A stretch of DNA of 5,121 bases from an uncultured Coriobacteriaceae bacterium (lineage in GTDB: Bacteria; Actinomycetota; Coriobacteriia; Coriobacteriales; UMGS124), in the NCBI GenBank assembly GCA_900555105.1, contig USJP01000158.1:1-5121 (forward strand). The letters run 5' to 3'. The notes beneath the pieces were generated by a model. That model ran no database searches. It saw only the letters and a list, made by a program, of their open reading frames with translations, and was not told the origin of the DNA. Below, piece after piece: positions 1-5,121 of this stretch; within the stretch, counting starts at the first letter, position 1, and the number at the start of each line of letters is the position of its first letter. The translations under genes were made by a program, and so were the position numbers.

Positions 1-1
1 G

Positions 2-1129
2 AACCTGCTGCGCAAGGAGCTTGCATGGCTGGCTCGCGGCCCGCAGGCCAGGGCGTGCAAGCCCAAGTTCCGCACCAAGGCGGCCCATGAGCTGATCGAC
101 GACGTGCCGCCTATGCGTAACTCCATCGAGCTGCACCGCCTGGCTGTGAGCCGCTTGGGCAAACAGGTCTTCGAGCTCAAGAACGTCACGGTGGACTTTG
201 GGGACAAGAAGGTCCTCGACGACGTGAACTGGCTTATTGGCCCGGGTGACCGCTACGGCATCCTCGGCGCCAACGGGGCGGGCAAGACGACGCTCCTCTC
301 CATTCTCACCGGCCGCCTTGCTCCCACCTCGGGCACGGTGAAGATCGGCAAGTCCGTGAAGTGCGCGGTGCTCTCCCAGCGCCTTGACGAGCTCCTTGCC
401 CATACCGGTGAGACGGTGCGCGAGGTGCTTGCGGGCCTCAAGAATCGTTACACAATCAATGGCAAGGAGTACACGCCTGCGCAGCTGCTTGAAAACATCG
501 GCTTCGAGCCCGGTCAGCAGCTCACGCGCGTGGAGGAGCTCTCCGGTGGCCAGCAGCGCCGCCTGCAGCTCATGCTCGTGCTTTTGAGCGAGCCCAACGT
601 CCTCGTTCTCGACGAGCCTGGCAACGACATGGATACCGACATGCTTGCGATCCTTGAGGACCTGCTCGACTCTTGGCCCGGCACCCTCATCCTTGTGACG
701 CACGACCGCTATCTCATGGAGCGCGTGACCGACAACCAGTACATGGTCATGGACGGCAAGCTCACCCATGTTCCCGGCGGCGTTGACGAGTTCCTTGAGA
801 AGCTCGACGCACATGAGCGCGCCGCAAGCGCGAAGGCTTCCAGTGCCGCCGCGTCGAGCTTGTCGGCTGCAAAGGCGGTGTCCTCCGAGGTGCAAAGTGG
901 CCTCAGCCAGTCCGATATCTATCGTCTGCGCAAGCAGCTTTCGAGCATCGAGCGCAAGATGGACACGCAAAACGAGCGCATCGCCGCCCTGCAGGAGCAG
1001 ATGATGGGCTTGCCCGCATCTGACTTCGAGGGCCTGGGCAAGCTGCAGTCGCAGGTGGACGCTTGCAAGGACCAAATCGACTCTCTTGAGATGGAATGGC
1101 TTGAAATTCAAGAACAGCTCGGGGAGTGA
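2..1129 (+). CDS. uup: Uup-like ABC-F family ATPase, C-terminal 375 residues (5' partial)
   Basis: ABC-F proteins are soluble tandem ATPases without membrane segments that act on the ribosome. The frame is open from base 2, so the start lies outside the window. The GTG at 104 is internal, because the codons before it encode a conserved ABC-F linker (NLLRKELAWLARGP, visible residues 1-14). The second ATPase domain follows: Walker A GANGAGKT (89-96), Q-loop Gln (about 126), signature LSGGQ (180-184), Walker B VLVLDEPGND (200-209, presumed catalytic Glu 205) and switch His in THDRY (234). An Ala/Ser-rich linker (about 275-300) leads to a predicted coiled coil (about 301-375) that resembles the Uup C-terminal domain and separates it from EttA. 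The usual Thr of DEPTND is Gly here. It ends in TGA 68 bp before fumC with no terminator between. The family is certain; the Uup subfamily is likely from the C-terminal coiled coil. Confidence 0.92.
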   Translation, partial: NLLRKELAWLARGPQARACKPKFRTKAAHELIDDVPPMRNSIELHRLAVSRLGKQVFELKNVTVDFGDKKVLDDVNWLIGPGDRYGILGANGAGKTTLLSILTGRLAPTSGTVKIGKSVKCAVLSQRLDELLAHTGETVREVLAGLKNRYTINGKEYTPAQLLENIGFEPGQQLTRVEELSGGQQRRLQLMLVLLSEPNVLVLDEPGNDMDTDMLAILEDLLDSWPGTLILVTHDRYLMERVTDNQYMVMDGKLTHVPGGVDEFLEKLDAHERAASAKASSAAASSLSAAKAVSSEVQSGLSQSDIYRLRKQLSSIERKMDTQNERIAALQEQMMGLPASDFEGLGKLQSQVDACKDQIDSLEMEWLEIQEQLGE

Positions 1130-1197
1130 GGAATCCCAAGAGAGGGCCCCTGGCGTACAATAAGAATTTGCCCTGCTCCTTCGACTGAGAGGAAAGC
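1130..1197 (+). promoter_or_regulatory. Candidate fumC promoter region with TACAAT -10-like box
   Basis: This 68-bp spacer separates the ABC-F stop from fumC. TACAAT at 1156-1161 matches the sigma-70-type -10 consensus at five of six positions. It lies 36 bp before the start codon, a plausible distance for a short leader. At a 17-bp spacing the -35 position (1133-1138, TCCCAA) is a poor match, and no extended -10 TG is present. No hairpin with a U-tract was seen, so transcription from the ABC-F gene could also continue into fumC. Confidence 0.35.
1187..1195 (+). promoter_or_regulatory. fumC ribosome-binding site
   Basis: The purine-rich stretch GAGAGGAAA lies just before the ATG at 1198, with about 5 nt between GAGAGG and the start codon. 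It supports that ATG over the internal Met at codon 13, which has no comparable Shine-Dalgarno sequence. Confidence 0.7.
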
Positions 1198-2571
1198 ATG
1201 CAGCAAGAACAGTTTCGCGTAGAGCACGACTCCATGGGTGACATGCAGGTGCCGGCAGATGCCCTGTGGGGTGCGCAGACCCAGCGCAGCTACCAGAACT
1301 TCCGCATCGGCACCGAGACGATGCCCGTCGAGATCGTGCGGGCGTTCGCCATCCTCAAGAAGGCGGCGGCTCAGGCCAACGTCGAGCTTGGCGTGCTGCC
1401 CTGCCGTGCCGGCGAGCTCATTTCGCAAGCATGTGATGAGATTCTTGCCGGCAAGCTTGACGGGGAGTTCCCGCTCAAGGTGTGGCAGACGGGTTCGGGC
1501 ACGCAGTCCAACATGAACGTCAACGAGGTTGTCGCCAACCGCGGCAACCAGATTGCCGGCGAGCGCGTGCTTCACCCCAACGACTCGGTCAACCGCTCCC
1601 AGTCCTCCAACGACACGTTTCCCACGGCGCTGCACATCGCCTGTGTTCTTGCGGTGCGCGACGCGGTTCTTCCTGCCGTAAAGTCGCTTGCTGCCACGCT
1701 TGAGCGCGTTGCGGCCGAGCATGAGGGTGTCGTCAAATGCGGCCGCACCCACCTGCAAGACGCCGTGCCGATTGCCTTTTCCCAGGAGGTCAGGGGTTGG
1801 GTCGGCTTGCTGCAGAACAGCGCCGAGCAGCTCGAGCTTTCCCTTGCGCCCATGCGCAAGCTCGCTTTGGGCGGCACTGCCGTGGGCACTGGCCTCAATG
1901 CTCCCGCCGGCTTTGACAAGCTTTCGGCCGCGAAGATTGCCGAGCTTACCGGCGAGCCCTTTGTGAGCGACCCCAACAAGTTCGCCGCGCTTTCGGGCAA
2001 GGACGCAGTCGCGTTCTCCCACGGTGCGCTGCGCGGCCTGGCTGCCAACCTGATGAAGATCGCCAACGATGTTCGTTGGCTGGCATCGGGCCCGCGCCTT
2101 GGTCTGGGCGAGATTACGATTCCCGCCAACGAACCTGGCAGCTCCATCATGCCCGGCAAGGTGAACCCCACGCAGTGCGAGGCCGTCACCATGGTGGCGG
2201 TGCAGGTCATGGGCAATGACGCCACCATCGGTTTTGCCGCGAGCCAGGGCAACTTCGAGCTCAATGTGTTCATGCCTGTCATTGCGTACAACTACCTTCA
2301 GTCGGCTCGCCTGCTTGCCGACGTCATCCGTTCTTTCGAGGTCAACTGTGCATGCGGTATCGAGGCGCGTCGCGACAAGATGGACGCCAACCTGCACAAC
2401 TCGCTCATGCTCGTGACCTGCCTCAACCCCTACATCGGCTACGAGAACGCCGCCAAAGTGGCGAAGTCTGCGTTTGCAAACGGCACCAGCCTCAAAGAGG
2501 CCTGCATTGGCCTAGGTTTTATGACTGCTGAGGAATTCGACAAGGTTTTCAAACCAGAGGAGATGATCTAG
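1198..2571 (+). CDS. fumC: Class II fumarate hydratase (fumarase C)
   Basis: This is the cytosolic, iron-independent fumarase that reversibly hydrates fumarate to L-malate; the family works as a homotetramer. The 457 residues are close to the usual length of about 460, and the N-terminus (EHDSMGDMQVPADALWGAQTQR) aligns with known FumC starts. Substrate-site motifs are intact: GSGTQSNMNVNE (99-110), SSNDTFPTA (136-144), GRTHLQD (182-188, with Thr184-His185 matching E. coli T187-H188) and the superfamily signature GSSIMPGKVNP (314-324, with Ser315 matching catalytic S318). The His-to-Ser distance of 130 residues is the same as in E. coli. The PTQCEA that follows the signature, and SSNDTFPTA, are fumarase-like and argue against aspartase. 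It is the first gene of a pair with the malic enzyme, whose start lies one base after this TAG. Confidence 0.97.
   Translation: MQQEQFRVEHDSMGDMQVPADALWGAQTQRSYQNFRIGTETMPVEIVRAFAILKKAAAQANVELGVLPCRAGELISQACDEILAGKLDGEFPLKVWQTGSGTQSNMNVNEVVANRGNQIAGERVLHPNDSVNRSQSSNDTFPTALHIACVLAVRDAVLPAVKSLAATLERVAAEHEGVVKCGRTHLQDAVPIAFSQEVRGWVGLLQNSAEQLELSLAPMRKLALGGTAVGTGLNAPAGFDKLSAAKIAELTGEPFVSDPNKFAALSGKDAVAFSHGALRGLAANLMKIANDVRWLASGPRLGLGEITIPANEPGSSIMPGKVNPTQCEAVTMVAVQVMGNDATIGFAASQGNFELNVFMPVIAYNYLQSARLLADVIRSFEVNCACGIEARRDKMDANLHNSLMLVTCLNPYIGYENAAKVAKSAFANGTSLKEACIGLGFMTAEEFDKVFKPEEMI
2556..2562 (+). promoter_or_regulatory. Malic enzyme ribosome-binding site inside the fumC 3' end
   Basis: AGAGGAG lies within the last codons of fumC, 10 nt before the GTG at 2573. 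It decides the start of the malic enzyme, since no ATG in that frame lies nearby. Its position means ribosomes finishing fumC pass over it, so translational coupling is likely. Confidence 0.7.
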
Positions 2572-2572
2572 C

Positions 2573-3721
2573 GTGAACGTAAGCGAGGAGAGCCTGAAGC
2601 TTCACGAGGAGATGCGCGGCAAGATCGAGGTGTGCGCCCGCAAGCATATCGAGAGCGCCGAGGACCTGTCGCTGCTCTACACGCCCGGCGTTGCCGAGCC
2701 TTGCCGTGCCATCAACAAGGACTATCAGAAGTCCTGGGATCTCACCCGTCGCAACAACCTGGTGGCCGTTATCACCGACGGTACCGCTGTTCTCGGCCTT
2801 GGCGACATCGGCCCCGCTGCCGGTATGCCCGTCATGGAGGGTAAGTGCGTCCTGTTCAAGGAGTTCGGCGATGTCGACGCCTTCCCCCTGTGCATCGACT
2901 CCAAGGACACCGACGAGATCGTACGTACCATTCAGCTCATCTCCAAGTCGTTCGGCGGCATCAACCTCGAGGACATTTCGGCTCCTCGCTGCTTTGAGAT
3001 CGAGCGCCGCCTCAAGGAGGTCTGCGACATCCCCGTCTTCCACGACGACCAGCACGGCACTGCCATCGTGACTTCCGCGGCTATGCTCAACGCCATGAAG
3101 GTAACGGGCAAGAAGATGGGCGAGATGACCATCGTCATCAACGGTGCCGGCGCGGCTGGCATTGCCATCGGTGAGCTCATGCTGCACATGGGCTTCGGCG
3201 AGGTCATCCTGTGCGACTCTAAGGGCATCGTGTGCGAGGGCGACCCGCGCCTTAACGCCGCCAAGGCCGAGATGGCCAAGGTCACGAACCGCAAGCATCT
3301 CACCGGTACCTTGGCTGACGCTCTCAAGGGCGCTGACGCCTTCGTGGGCGTGTCTGCCGCCAACGTCGTGAGCCGCGAGATGGTCGCCTCCATGAACAAC
3401 GGCATCGTCTTCGCCATGGCCAACCCCGTGCCCGAGATCATGCCTGACGAGGCAAAGGCCGGCGGCGCCGCTGTTGTGGGCACCGGTCGCTCCGACTTCC
3501 CCAACCAGATCAACAACGTGCTCGTGTTCCCCGGCATCTTCAAGGGCGCCCTGGCTGCCCACGCTCCCCAGATCACCGAGGAGATGGAGATCAAGGCCGC
3601 TTACGCTATCGCCGACCTTGTGACTCCTGAGCAGCTCAACGCTGACTATGTCATTCCCAGCGCACTTGATAAGACCGTCGCCGCCGCTGTGGCCCAGGCT
3701 GTTGCTTCCTGCGTGAAGTAG
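2573..3721 (+). CDS. Malic enzyme (malate dehydrogenase, oxaloacetate-decarboxylating), short bacterial type
   Basis: It catalyses oxidative decarboxylation of L-malate to pyruvate and CO2 with reduction of NAD(P)+, using a divalent metal. Its 382 residues match the compact bacterial form, without the phosphotransacetylase-like domain of MaeB. The N-terminal domain has [11 protein letters not shown] (34-44, catalytic Tyr36), [14 protein letters not shown] (67-80), VMEGK (catalytic Lys91), NLEDI (metal ligands Glu133, Asp134) and FHDDQHGTA (156-164, Asp159). The Rossmann domain has GAGAAGIA (191-198), then AMANPVPEI (281-289) and [13 protein letters not shown] (311-323). Asp215, in CDSKG near the expected end of the second Rossmann strand, might favour NAD, but cofactor choice cannot be settled by eye. 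Translation starts at GTG, one base after the fumC stop. The gene ends 43 bp before a strong terminator. Homologues are called maeA, sfcA, ytsJ or mae; no symbol is assigned. Confidence 0.95.
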   Translation: MNVSEESLKLHEEMRGKIEVCARKHIESAEDLSLLYTPGVAEPCRAINKDYQKSWDLTRRNNLVAVITDGTAVLGLGDIGPAAGMPVMEGKCVLFKEFGDVDAFPLCIDSKDTDEIVRTIQLISKSFGGINLEDISAPRCFEIERRLKEVCDIPVFHDDQHGTAIVTSAAMLNAMKVTGKKMGEMTIVINGAGAAGIAIGELMLHMGFGEVILCDSKGIVCEGDPRLNAAKAEMAKVTNRKHLTGTLADALKGADAFVGVSAANVVSREMVASMNNGIVFAMANPVPEIMPDEAKAGGAAVVGTGRSDFPNQINNVLVFPGIFKGALAAHAPQITEEMEIKAAYAIADLVTPEQLNADYVIPSALDKTVAAAVAQAVASCVK

Positions 3722-3742
3722 GAGATATTGCCCGCTTGAAGC

Positions 3743-3759
3743 CAACCTGGTAAAGGTTG
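3743..3759 (+). other. Small hairpin upstream of the malic enzyme terminator
   Basis: CAACCT (3743-3748) and AGGTTG (3754-3759) form a perfect 6-bp stem with a 5-nt loop. It sits in the 43-bp 3' untranslated stretch between the malic enzyme stop and the terminator stem. It has no U-tract, so it is not itself a terminator. It may stabilise the mRNA 3' end or be chance. Confidence 0.3.
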
Positions 3760-3764
3760 CATTG

Positions 3765-3802
3765 AAGACCCACCGAGCAGTTTCGCTTGGCGGGTCTTTT
3801 TT
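3765..3802 (+). terminator. Rho-independent terminator of the fumC-malic enzyme unit
   Basis: AAGACCC (3765-3771) pairs with GGGTCTT (3792-3798). After one A/C mismatch the inner stem continues as CC-GG, a G-T wobble and AGC-GCT around a 6-nt loop (3779-3784). A run of six T (3797-3802) follows on the plus strand. The position 43 bp after the malic enzyme stop fits the end of the operon. Confidence 0.9.
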
Positions 3803-3917
3803 GTCTTGCTGCGGATGAACATGGTATTTACCTGGATGATTCACATATATGTATAGGCATATATACATATTACAAAGCTGGTTTAATCATTCCAAGATGG
3901 TGTGGGCACTGCAAAGA
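3803..3917. other. AT-rich spacer between convergent terminators
   Basis: This 115-bp stretch has about 38% GC by hand count (44 G/C bases), against GC-rich genes on both sides. It holds no supported gene. Its centre (3841-3870) has only 7 G/C in 30 bases and contains an inverted repeat listed separately. A TTTACC at 3827-3832 with TGTATA at 3850-3855 is a weak plus-strand promoter-like pair at 17-bp spacing, but no gene lies downstream in that direction. Confidence 0.6.
3847..3870. repeat. Perfect 9-bp AT-rich inverted repeat
   Basis: ATATGTATA (3847-3855) is the exact reverse complement of TATACATAT (3862-3870), with a 6-nt centre GGCATA. A direct repeat CATATAT at 3844-3850 and 3858-3864, 14 bp apart, overlaps it. 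It lacks the G/C-rich stem of a terminator. It could be a protein-binding site, a cruciform-prone element, or simply low-complexity sequence. Confidence 0.6.
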
Positions 3918-3949
3918 AAAGGGGCCCGCACTGATGTGCGAGCCCCTTT
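3918..3949 (-). terminator. Rho-independent terminator of the minus-strand surface protein gene
   Basis: AAAGGGGC (3918-3925) pairs with GCCCCTTT (3942-3949). After one C/A mismatch CGCAC pairs with GTGCG around a TGAT loop. Read on the minus strand, the hairpin is followed by TTTTCTTT, which extends through 3913. It begins 30 bp after the minus-strand stop codon. On the plus strand only three T follow the stem, so it acts mainly on the minus strand and could only weakly back up the other terminator. Confidence 0.9.
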
Positions 3950-3979
3950 GCGTCGTGCGGGATGATGATCGAAGCGCGT

Positions 3980-5121
3980 TTACTTCTTGCGGCTCTTCAG
4001 GATGAGCACGATGGCAAGGACAACCACGACAACGCCGACGCCGGCTGCGATGTAGATGGGCGTGTTGTCAGTGGTGTCGCCCGTCTTGGCAATGCCGTTC
4101 TGCGGCTGGTTAGCGGCAGCGGTGACGGTGACGGTGCACTTGACGTTGTGACCCTGCACAGTGCCGGTGACCTCGAAGGTGCCCGCCTTGGCGTAGAGGT
4201 CGGCATAGTTGGCAGGCGTGTTCCACGTTACCGTCTCATTGGTGGTGCTGCCGTCAGACCAACGCACGCTGGCCGTGGCAGGCAGGGTGGGAGCGGTGCC
4301 AGCCGTGGTGGTCGCCGTCAGGTTGTTCTGGATGCCGTTGATGAACTTGGTGTCGGCAGTCTTCCACTGGGCGTACAGCGTGGCGTTACTGCCGAGCGTG
4401 AGCTGGCCACCGTTAACGATTGCGGTGCCGGTGCCGTCGGCTGCGGTGTTCCAACCAGCGAAGACGTAACCGTCACGCGTGAACGTAGAGGCGGGGAGGG
4501 TAACCGTGGTGCCCAGGTCGGCTGTCAGTACGTCCATGGCACCAGTGCCACCGTTGGCGTCGAAGGTGACCGTGCACTTCGTGGCAGGGGCGGCGACCCA
4601 CTGGGCGAAGAGCGTCATGTTCTCGTGGATTGCGGGAGCATCCTGGGGCATGTACTTGGTGCCGGTGCCGTCGGCCGCGGTGTTCCAGCTGTCGAAGACC
4701 TTGCCGGCGGGAGCCGTGAAGGCGCTGCCGGGTACGGTGTACTCGGCGTCAGCATCCACGTCTGCGGGGGACATCTCGCCAGTGCCGCCGTTAGCGTCAA
4801 AGCTCACGGTAAAGTGCGTGACAGGTGCGGGCTCGACGTCCTTCCACTTGGCGTAGAGGGTCGTGTCGCCTGCGAGCAGGCCCAGGCTCGTGCCTGCGGG
4901 GTAGGTCTCGGTGCCGTCGGCGTTCGTCCAACAGTCGAACTCCTGGCCCTCGGGTGCGGTGAAGGTGCACTCGGGAGCGGTGTACTCGTCCTCGGCGTTA
5001 ACAGTTACGGGGTCCATTTCGCCGGTGCCGCCGTTGGCCTCGAAGCTCACAGTGAACTGAGTGACGGGTGCGGGCTCGACGTCCTTCCACTTGGCGTAGA
5101 GGGTCGTGTCGCCTGCGAGCA
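3980..5121 (-). CDS. Repetitive cell-surface protein with InlB-type repeats, Ig-like domain and sortase-type anchor (5' partial)
   Basis: The frame is open to the right edge, so only the C-terminal 379 residues are seen. The GTG at 5050 is an internal Val codon of a repeat, not a start. Visible residues 1-21 end one InlB/Listeria-Bacteroides repeat (PF09479-like). Three full repeats follow (22-102, 103-181, 182-258), each opening near TVSF(E/D)ANGGTGEM and closing with TLYAKW or TLFAQW. Residues about 259-334 resemble a bacterial Ig-like domain of the Big_4 type (VTWNTPANYADLYAKAGTF, then EVTGTV). A short linker precedes IAKTGD (343-348), a membrane helix (about 354-374) and the tail KSRKK. 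This is the layout of a sortase substrate, although the motif is not LPXTG. Such proteins are exported and often act in adhesion or cell contact; the ligand is unknown. The signal peptide and functional N-terminus are outside the window. Confidence 0.88.
   Translation of the reverse strand, partial: LAGDTTLYAKWKDVEPAPVTQFTVSFEANGGTGEMDPVTVNAEDEYTAPECTFTAPEGQEFDCWTNADGTETYPAGTSLGLLAGDTTLYAKWKDVEPAPVTHFTVSFDANGGTGEMSPADVDADAEYTVPGSAFTAPAGKVFDSWNTAADGTGTKYMPQDAPAIHENMTLFAQWVAAPATKCTVTFDANGGTGAMDVLTADLGTTVTLPASTFTRDGYVFAGWNTAADGTGTAIVNGGQLTLGSNATLYAQWKTADTKFINGIQNNLTATTTAGTAPTLPATASVRWSDGSTTNETVTWNTPANYADLYAKAGTFEVTGTVQGHNVKCTVTVTAAANQPQNGIAKTGDTTDNTPIYIAAGVGVVVVVLAIVLILKSRKK
3983..4093 (-). other. 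C-terminal sorting-like signal: IAKTGD, membrane helix, basic tail
   Basis: IAKTG is encoded at 4079-4093, with Asp next at 4076-4078. A polar spacer (TTDNT) follows, then a hydrophobic segment of about 21 residues at 3998-4060, rich in Val, Ile and Leu. The tail KSRKK comes just before TAA. The order motif, helix, positive tail is that of sortase substrates. Pro at the second LPXTG position is Ala and the first position is Ile, so recognition by a standard class A sortase is uncertain. Confidence 0.75.
4118..4345 (-). other. Bacterial Ig-like (Big_4-type) domain within the surface protein
   Basis: The segment of about 76 residues starts at FINGIQNNLT and ends at VKCTVTVTA. It carries a W-S-D-G turn, VTWNTP, a Y-x-K-A-G-T-F element, VTGTV and a last strand CTVTV. 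This order is typical of the Ig-like stalk domains that precede C-terminal anchors in Gram-positive surface proteins. It probably spaces the repeats from the wall. Assignment is by eye and has not been checked with a profile search. Confidence 0.65.
4424..4453 (-). repeat. 30-bp direct repeat, copy A (29/30 match to 4658-4687)
   Basis: Bases 4424-4453 and 4658-4687 differ at one base only (4442 T, 4676 C), at an offset of 234 bp. Both encode the repeat core WNTAADGTGT of the third and second repeat units. Flanking sequence is clearly more diverged, so this core is conserved by selection or by local gene conversion. Confidence 0.8.
4658..4687 (-). repeat. 30-bp direct repeat, copy B (29/30 match to 4424-4453)
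   Basis: This is the second copy of the DNA encoding WNTAADGTGT, in the middle repeat unit. The single difference from copy A is synonymous (Ala codon). Confidence 0.8.
4824..4878 (-). repeat. 55-bp perfect direct repeat, copy 1 (copy 2 at 5067-5121)
   Basis: Bases 4824-4878 match 5067-5121 exactly at a 243-bp offset, and the match runs to the window edge. Both copies encode the repeat end LAGDTTLYAKWKDVEPAP. Beyond 4823/5066 similarity continues with scattered changes. A length of 81 codons keeps the frame if units are gained or lost. Confidence 0.9.
5067..5121 (-). repeat. 55-bp perfect direct repeat, copy 2 (copy 1 at 4824-4878)
   Basis: This is the partner of the copy at 4824-4878. It is cut by the window edge, so the true identical tract may be longer. 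Confidence 0.9.

Larger units (their letters stand above)
4346..5121 (-). repeat. Tandem InlB-type repeats (three full, one partial) in the surface protein
   Basis: Units on the minus strand are 5057-5121 (end of a repeat cut by the window), 4814-5056 (81 codons), 4577-4813 (79 codons) and 4346-4576 (77 codons). Each encodes T-V-(S/T)-F-(E/D)-ANGGTG, a central F-x-x-W-(N/T) and a closing T-L-(Y/F)-A-(K/Q)-W. Units become shorter and more diverged toward the C-terminus, while the outer ones are nearly identical in DNA. The array probably continues to the right of the window. Confidence 0.85.

Noticed and set aside
104..106. GTG as the start of the ABC-F protein
   Set aside because: Codons 2-103 in the same frame encode the conserved ABC-F linker, and a protein starting here would have only one ATPase domain. 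The gene is cut by the window.
1572..2291. Second minus-strand open frame within fumC
   Set aside because: Shadow of fumC, with no motif or ribosome-binding site.
1108..2397. Open frame of 429 codons on the minus strand, antisense to fumC
   Set aside because: fumC on the plus strand is certain from its catalytic motifs. The minus frame has no recognisable motif or start context and is explained by G/C-biased third positions suppressing stop codons.
2932..3594. Second minus-strand open frame within the malic enzyme gene
   Set aside because: Shadow of a well-supported gene, with no motif.
3815..3856. 13-codon ATG frame (MNMVFTWMIHIYV) in the spacer
   Set aside because: No convincing Shine-Dalgarno sequence, no regulated gene downstream, and a length easily reached by chance.
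2549..3868. Open frame of 439 codons on the minus strand covering the whole malic enzyme gene
   Set aside because: It would begin inside the AT-rich palindrome and read through the plus-strand terminator and the malic enzyme. The Gly/His/Leu-rich product resembles no family I know. It is a codon-bias shadow.
3827..3949. Small plus-strand RNA from TTTACC/TGTATA to the hairpin at 3918-3949
   Set aside because: The promoter match is weak, and on this strand the hairpin has only three T after it. It is kept only as one possible explanation of the palindrome.
3787..4005. Plus-strand open frame of 72 codons through the AT-rich spacer
   Set aside because: It would start at TTG inside the terminator stem, has no ribosome-binding site, runs through the opposite terminator and overlaps the surface protein's end.
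4209..4856. Plus-strand open frames opposite the surface protein (4209-4469 and 4479-4856)
   Set aside because: They are periodic only because the minus-strand repeats are periodic, and the repeat and anchor motifs on the minus strand are clear.
5048..5050. GTG as the start of the surface protein
   Set aside because: It is the Val of a repeat's TVSFEANGG motif, and the frame continues upstream with the end of another repeat.
4346..5121. Repeats as a CRISPR array or mobile element
   Set aside because: Units are 231-243 bp, in frame and encode InlB-type protein repeats. There are no short repeats with unique spacers and no transposase.

Overview
The window looks like chromosomal DNA from a high-GC Gram-positive bacterium, most likely an actinobacterium of the class Coriobacteriia (Collinsella/Olsenella/Atopobium-like). 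This is an inference from three things: strongly G/C-biased third codon positions, the actinobacterial flavour of the ABC-F protein (DEPGND in place of DEPTND), and a surface protein with InlB-type repeats and a KTGD-type C-terminal anchor. No RNA gene, insertion sequence, CRISPR array or integrase is visible.

Layout. Positions 2-1129 (+) hold the C-terminal part of a Uup-like ABC-F ATPase whose start lies left of the window. A 68-bp spacer with a possible -10 element leads into a two-gene unit: class II fumarase fumC (1198-2571) and a malic enzyme (2573-3721), one base apart. The malic enzyme has a GTG start and its ribosome-binding site lies inside the end of fumC. The unit ends in a strong intrinsic terminator (3765-3802). 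An AT-rich spacer (3803-3917, about 38% GC) with a perfect 9-bp inverted repeat follows. Then comes a second intrinsic terminator, serving the minus strand (3918-3949). Positions 3980-5121 (-) hold the C-terminal 379 residues of a repetitive cell-surface protein that runs off the right edge.

Function. FumC interconverts fumarate and malate, and malic enzyme oxidatively decarboxylates malate to pyruvate and CO2 with reduction of NAD(P). Together they make a short fumarate-malate-pyruvate module, probably co-transcribed and translationally coupled. The ABC-F gene upstream (ribosome-associated ATPase) is functionally unrelated, but no terminator separates it from fumC, so read-through is possible. 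The minus-strand protein is a separate convergent unit: three full InlB-type repeats plus part of a fourth, one bacterial Ig-like domain, an IAKTGD sorting-like motif, a membrane helix and a basic tail. It is probably a sortase-anchored adhesin or similar surface protein.

I found no convincing undescribed system. The points most worth a second look are in the surface protein: the variant sorting motif, a recent 243-bp DNA repeat, and a Cys pair in one repeat replaced by a Ser pair in the next. The AT-rich palindrome between the two terminators also merits a look.
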